Shown here in pieces: positions 58,655 to 64,000 of a DNA stretch of 64,000 bases. The stretch lies in assembly GCA_014529385.2 (NCBI GenBank), contig CM043970.1, positions 68,720,567-68,784,566 on the forward strand, read 5' to 3'. Every line of letters starts with the position of its first letter. Within the stretch, counting starts at the first letter, position 1. The notes under the pieces were generated by a model. The model had not been told where the DNA came from. It did no database searches and worked only from the letters and a program-made list of their open reading frames with translations. Made by a program: the position numbers and the translations under genes. Source of the stretch: Adiantum capillus-veneris. Its lineage: Eukaryota > Streptophyta > Polypodiopsida > Polypodiales > Pteridaceae.

Positions 58655-60657
58655 AAGAGTACATTCTTTCAAAAAGAAACTCAATACCTGGGGCACATTG
58701 TTTTGATTCAAGGAATACATGTAGATTCAAAGAAAATTCAAGAAATCCAAACATGGCCTAGACCTAAAAATTTGCATGAATTTCGTTCATTCCTTGGTTT
58801 ATGTAGATATGTTCGAAAGTTTGTGCATAATTTTACATATAAGTCACATGCTTTGACTCTGTTATTGAAAAAGACTACCCCTTATGTTTGGACCGATTTA
58901 CAAGAAAATTCTTTCAATGCACTAAAGACTGCTTTGACACATGCACCTGTTTTGCAACTTCGCGATTTCACACGACCATTCTTTGTAGTTGTCATTGATG
59001 CTAGTGGAAAAGGATTTGGTGCTATTCTCATGTAGGAAAATCATCCTGTTGCTTTTAAAATTCATAATTTTAAACCCTCTGAATTGAAACTTAACACATA
59101 TGATAAAGAACTAACTGCTGTGGTTCATGCTTTGAAAATCTAGAAACACTACTTAATGGGTTCTGATTTAATCATTAAAACAGACCAACAAAGCATTAAG
59201 TACTTATTGTCTCAACCTTTGATTGATGACCGTCATATTAAATGGGTTGCATTCATTCAAAGTTTTCAACCTAATATTCAATATGAGCTTGGTAAAGAGA
59301 ACATTGTAGCAGATGCACTAAGTAGATGACCAATCTTAATCATATGTCTATTATTGAGAGCACCTCTTTTGCCTCCATGCCTGACCCTTATGTACATGAT
59401 GATGAATTTAAGACTACTTGGTTGCATATGACTCAACATTCTGCTCACTCATTTTTGGAGTACACTATTCAAGACAGTTTTCTTTATTTCAAGCATAAAC
59501 TTGTGTCACACAACCATTTCGTTTGATGATCATTGAAGAATTGCATAAACGTCCTTATGCTAGACATCGTGGTTTTGTTGCTACATTTTAGAATTTATGT
59601 CGTGATTTCTTTTGGCCTTCAATGCGTAATTATGTTAAAGTCTATGTTGAAAATTGTTTGATTTGTAAGAAGATTAAGTCAGCCCCACAGGCAAACGATT
59701 AGGTCTCTTACATCCACTTCCCATTCTTGATCGACCTTGGGAACATATCTCAATGGATTTCATCACTGGATTCCCTCTTACAGTGCACTAAAACTGATAT
59801 GATCTGGACTATAGTTGACCGTTTTAGCAAACGCCTATTTTCATTGCTTGTAATAAAACACTCACTGCACATTAAGCTGCTTTGTTTTATCATAAATCTG
59901 TTTGTCCACACCATGGTTTACCAAAAGTAATGATTTTCGATCGTGAATCTAAATTTTGTAGTGCATTTTGGACTACATTGTTTGAAAATTTAGGCACTAC
60001 ACTTGATTTCATTTCATCTTTCATTCTGAATCCAATGGACAAACTGAAGTCACCAACCATACTATCCCTATACCTGCTTCTAGATTGTCAAATTCTGTGC
60101 TGATGATTTTGTTGTTGATTTCCATTCCATTTATGCTAGTGTTTGCAATGCAATTAAACATTCACAAGATCAATACACTAAGCATGCAAACAAGCACAGA
60201 AGGAATCATGCATTTAAAAAAGGTGATTTTGTTATGTTAAGAATTGAAAAACGGCGCATTAAAAGTGTTGAAGCTAATGCTTTCGTGAAACTTGCTCCAT
60301 GTTTTTATGGTTCATTTAAGATTTTAGATGTCATAAATGATGTTTCCTTTCGTTTAGAGTTACCATCTCACTGGCACATTCATAATGCTTTCCATTTTAG
60401 TTTGTTAAGGCCATTTCATGGACCCCTACCTACTCTACCCCATTTATGATGACCTTTTTAGTTGACCAAGAGGAATAGTTAGTGCCTGATTCCATAGTAG
60501 ATCAAGAGACTACCACCACACGCACCGGAAATGTTTACACATGCTATTTGTTGACTTTAAAAATCCACCCTGGTGAAGATGCCCATTGGATGCCCGAGAA
60601 ATTATTTAGGAATTTCCATGACCTATTCTCCACATTTCATCTCTCACTGGCCAGTTG
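58655..60657 (+). pseudogene. Gypsy-2 pol, C-terminal half (RNase H, integrase, chromodomain)
   Basis: Starts within the reverse-transcriptase thumb/connection region (STFFQKETQYLGHIV, then FRSFLGLCRYVRKFV). RNase H follows with FVVVIDASGKGFGAILM, a TAG at 59033-59035, YDKELTAVVHALKI and another TAG near 59143, then GKENIVADALSR. The integrase zinc region ends CLICKKIK near 59670. The core begins [17 protein letters not shown] and decays through frame changes. KLAPCFYGSFKILD (near 60290) matches the GPY/F module, and EDAHWMPEKLFRNFHDLF near 60573-60630 matches the end of a chromodomain. This marks a chromovirus. Confidence 0.86.
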
Positions 60658-60675
60658 ATTCTCTATTATGAGCAA

Positions 60676-61365
60676 CTGATTTGTAGTTTTGGAGCAGTGG
60701 GCGAGGCTTGTGGAGCAGTTTACCTTTTTGGCAATTACATATTTTTTCTATGACTATTTTGGATTAGTTTGTACATAGACATTGCAATTTATTTTATGTA
60801 ATAAGCTCTTCTTAGTTAGGAGCTAGGTCTATGGGAAACACCCCTAGTGGTTATTGCATGAGACTTCCTATTTTTGTAAAGAGGGGCTTATTTTTGGCAC
60901 ACCATCTCCTTTAATAAAAATAAAATACCCAAGTGCAAAGAGTATGTGCCGTGCACTTTGGGGGCTAGATTAGGTCATTCTTGTGTTGATTCCTTAATTA
61001 CTCTATGCTCTCTAATCTATGCTTTGTGTGTGTGCATAATTCAATCTCTATCATGTCATATGTATGTGTGCAATAACTAGTTGATTGATGTGTAAGTGTT
61101 GATTGATTGTATCAAGTACTAATTGATTGTGTAAGGAGGTGATAGTGAGAGTCTTTGATCTAATCTATGCTATGTGTGTGTGCATAATTCAATCTCTATC
61201 ATGTCATATGTATGTGTGCAGTAACTAGTTGATTGATGTGCAAGTGTTGATTGATTGTATCAAGTACTAATTGATTGTGTAAGGAGGTGATAGTGAGAGT
61301 TTTTGATTGAATGATTAAGTGGTACAATTTGTTAGCACTTGTTCCTCCCCTCAAATCTCTCAACA
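60676..61365 (+). repeat. Gypsy-2 3' LTR, 5'-truncated
   Basis: Matches 21979-22515 of the 5' LTR from TGATTTGTAG to CAACA. The first 150 bp or so of the LTR are absent. A 148-bp internal tandem duplication (61011-61158 and 61159-61306) is not present in the 5' LTR. Followed by the TCATA duplication. Confidence 0.85.
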
Positions 61366-61370
61366 TCATA

Positions 61371-61965
61371 ACTTTCAAAGACCAAAGAACAATGTCATAA
61401 CTAAAAAATACAAGAGTAATCAAAACATAAGTATATTCAAAACATAAGTATATTCAAAAATACATAAGTAATCAAAATACAAGAGTAATCAAAACATAAG
61501 TATATTCAATATGTTCTAAAATGTACGGAGTGACCAATATAAATTACACTACATCATATACAATGTAATCTACATCTTAATGATTCGTGATACAAAAAAT
61601 ATTGCAGTACACTGCCATATATAAATTATACTCTACAATCCTAGCAAATAACCATAATGACATAGAAACACATGCATCGAGTCAAACAATAAAAACAACT
61701 TTTTAAACACAAAGTAAACTCTAGGACTAATATGCAAACTCAACTCAATGTAGACTCTCCCATGCCATCACCATATTGCACGCCTCCAAGTCCTCCAATA
61801 GTGCTACCAAGCCATGGAGATCTCCAAAACTCTCCTCTATGCATATCGGAGGGAATACAAAATCACTTTCTTCAAAGGTAACATTTCTTTGTCCTTTATT
61901 AGCATACATCTTACCATGATCCTATGCACTACAAATTATTTCCTTTGCTTCTTTTAATATATCAT
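61371..61965. other. AT-rich DNA with short tandem repeats
   Basis: AACATAAGTATATTCAA and ATACAAGAGTAATCAA phrases are repeated several times at about 61405-61515. No gene recognised. Confidence 0.55.
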
Positions 61966-63780
61966 TCATATTTTCAAGAAAACCCTTGAGACAGATTGAA
62001 TATTCTCTTTTTCTAGGCCTACAACCATAGAAGATCTTGGCTGGAAACCATACATCAACATGAATGGAGTAAACCCAATCACAAAATGTTTGGAACTGTT
62101 GTAAGAAAAGTTCAAAATGGGCAAGTACTCTTTCCTATTAAACTGCTTCTTACTTACATAAGAACACAACATGTCCTCTAATATTTGCTTAACTCTTTTA
62201 GTTTGACCTTTGAACTCTGAATAATCAGTCGCTCCTACTCAGAGTAGTATCTAGATTTTTGAAGACTTCCCTCAAAAAATGACTATTGAATTTTCTTTCT
62301 CTAACTAGCACGCTATATCTACAGGAAAGCCATATAGCTTCTAGAGATGTTTAATAAAGATTTTGCCAACTCAGCATATTAACTATTTTCTTTGTGGAGA
62401 TAAACTTTTCCATTTTAACTAATCTTTTCACTACCACCCATACTGAGTCATTCCCTTGACTCGTCATGGGTAAACCACTAATGAAATCCATGGAAATGCT
62501 TTCCCATTTCCCTTGAGGAATATCTAAAGGATGGAGTAATCCCCCAATCTTGAGATGTTCATGCTTATTGACTTAGCACTTATTGCATTTTAGCATATAA
62601 GTTTGGATGTCCTTACTCAAACTAGGCCAATAGAATTGTCTTTTAACTAGTGCATAGGTCTCAGTGAATCTCAAGATGACTAGCACTTGAACTATTTGAA
62701 CTTTATTTAAGGATACAGGCCCAAAAATCACCAGTATTGCGTACACACACTCTACCCTTATAGAGTAAATACCCATTGTCAATGGACTAGTTGGCAAACT
62801 TCTCCCATCGATAAAGTTTATCACCCCCTTTGGGGCCACAACTATCAAAGGTGATAAAAGACCTACCTGAAAGCTCTTTGGCCCCAAACTATACCCCGAA
62901 GACACTGCCACCACATTAAATTTACATCTTTGGTAACATATCTGCAAGTCAAACTCATGTAGGATCTCCACCCATGAAGCTTTTCTACCCTTTGATACTA
63001 ACTAGCACGTATCTCCAAGACAAAAAGGGTCGTTAGGATATCATTAGTAAAGGTGCCTCTGATATGGACACCTTAATCTTATCAAAGATTTTCTATGAGT
63101 CAATTCCCCAACTTACATTTTTTATTTTAGTTTTGAATTGATATGTCAACGAGACTACAATCTTCATGTAGTTCTTCACATATTGTTGGTAAAATCTTTA
63201 CATGCTAAGAAAAATTTACAATTCCTCAAGATTTTTTGGTACTGGCCCCTTGGGAATAGCTTCCACTTTCTCAAGCTCCATCCGTGTACCTTTGACGGGT
63301 ATACTGCTACCCAAATAGTGAATGTTTATTTCCAAAAAATCACATTTTCTTTTCTTCACAAATAACTTTTTTTCACGCAAAAAGTCAAACACTAGACCTA
63401 AATGCTCCAAGCGTTCTTTTTGTGTTTTACTATACACAAGTGTATTATCTAGGAGAACTACTACAAATTTTTCTACGTATGGATGTAAAGTGTTGTCCAT
63501 CAACATCATAAATGCTAATAGGGCATTGGATAGGCCACATGCAAGTATAACGAGGAACTCAAAATATCCAAAATGATTCCTAAATGTTGTCTTTGCAATG
63601 TCTTTACTTCTGATTCTAACCTGATGATATCCAGATCTTAGGTCAATCTTTAAAAAATACTTTGACCCAAAGACTTGATCAAACAACTCATCCACAGAGG
63701 GCATCAAGTATTTAATCTTAATTGTCATCTCATTAAGAGTCGTATAATTTATGCACATTCACATACATCCATCTTTCTTC
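61966..63780 (-). pseudogene. Gypsy-3: decayed chromovirus-type pol
   Basis: Minus-strand order from right to left. Reverse transcriptase is at 63758-63216 (KYLMPSVDELFDQVFGSKYF, then LRSGYHQVRI), with the catalytic motif reading LLDN where LDD is expected. An RNase H/integrase zinc region is at 62971-62573 (YALVKRQFYWPSLSKDI, then MLKCNKC). A later integrase part is at 62172-61966 (LPILNFSYNSSKHFVIGFTP, FMLMYG). Stops and shifts separate the parts; LTRs not seen. Confidence 0.8.
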
Positions 63781-64000
63781 TTTATCAAAAGAATAGGTGT
63801 CATAATAATCAATATCTAATTCTCCTAAATGATTTTCTCATATTAAACTGATCATTTAATGTGGGGAAGTGCCAGGGGAGAAAAGGCTAGAATATTGGTT
63901 AAGCTAGCAGACCGGACACAGTAGGGATCCAAAGGAGGGAAAATAGGGATCCAAAGGGGGGGGGCATCTGCAAAAGAGCCATGTGCAACAATGGGCTAAA
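63781..64000. other. No recognisable gene
   Basis: Contains a direct repeat of AGGGATCCAAAGG (near 63922 and 63946) and a short G run near 63956. The window ends here. Confidence 0.5.

Larger units (their letters stand above)
21823..61365 (+). mobile_element. Gypsy-2: chromovirus-type Ty3/gypsy split by nested insertions
   Basis: The 5' LTR with primer site (21823-22528) and the pol 3' end with 3' LTR (58655-61365) have the same orientation and belong to one family. The outermost five bases match: TCATA at 21818-21822 and at 61366-61370. The simplest reading is one old element filled by the CACTA, the gag-only element, Gypsy-1 and their passengers. Gag, protease and most of reverse transcriptase are not recognisable, and the first 150 bp or so of the 3' LTR are missing, so deletions also occurred. 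Two separate fragments with a chance five-base match is the alternative. Confidence 0.65.

Overview
The window looks like plant nuclear DNA, most likely from a fern or another large, repeat-rich land-plant genome. The evidence is a broken PLS-type pentatricopeptide-repeat (PPR) sequence, Ty1/copia and Ty3/gypsy retrotransposons with plant-type primer sites, a CACTA/En-Spm DNA transposon with TNP1- and TNP2-like genes, and many long GA/CT microsatellites. The PPR repeat wording resembles the large fern PPR families, but the species assignment is inference. No intact host gene is visible; almost everything recognisable is a mobile element or a fragment of one.

Layout. 1-4002: low-coding DNA with a decayed PPR array (about 1297-2558). 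4003-14000: a rearranged copia element (Copia-1) whose 5' LTR holds a 1.27-kb TTAA-flanked DNA element (TTAA-1). Its pol gene is split by about 4 kb of foreign DNA that includes a second, very decayed copia (Copia-5). 14398-19955: a complete but mutated copia (Copia-2, target duplication ACCCT). 20285-21300: a decayed minus-strand copia (Copia-3).

21823-61365 reads best as one chromovirus-type gypsy element (Gypsy-2, target duplication TCATA at both outer ends) filled by nested insertions. These are a 15.5-kb CACTA transposon (23769-39259, target duplication ATA), a gag-only element between two 2.26-kb direct repeats (about 39693-45988), an orphan retropepsin, and a large minus-strand gypsy (Gypsy-1, about 46500 to beyond 57149). 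The CACTA carries its own passengers: a miniature LTR element packed with 171-bp tandem repeats (27252-28637, target duplication CAAAA), a nearly intact copia (Copia-4, 31891-37421, target duplication GTTCA), two pieces of a heavy-metal-associated-domain gene, a large foldback, and a tRNA-like repeat. Gypsy-1 is interrupted by a second TTAA element (TTAA-2), and its probable LTR by a third (TTAA-3). 61371-64000 holds a decayed minus-strand gypsy (Gypsy-3).

The most notable signal is the set of TTAA-flanked elements. TTAA-1 has an empty-site copy inside this same window, and TTAA-2 splits a reading frame that is continuous if the element and one TTAA are subtracted. All three share ends starting CAC(T/G)AG plus a subterminal hairpin. 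This is the signature of piggyBac-type (or Sola3-type) transposition, which to my knowledge is uncommon in land plants. No transposase is encoded in them, so a source in trans would be needed.

Limits: boundaries and identities were read by eye, without alignment or database search. Domain calls rest on recognised motifs.
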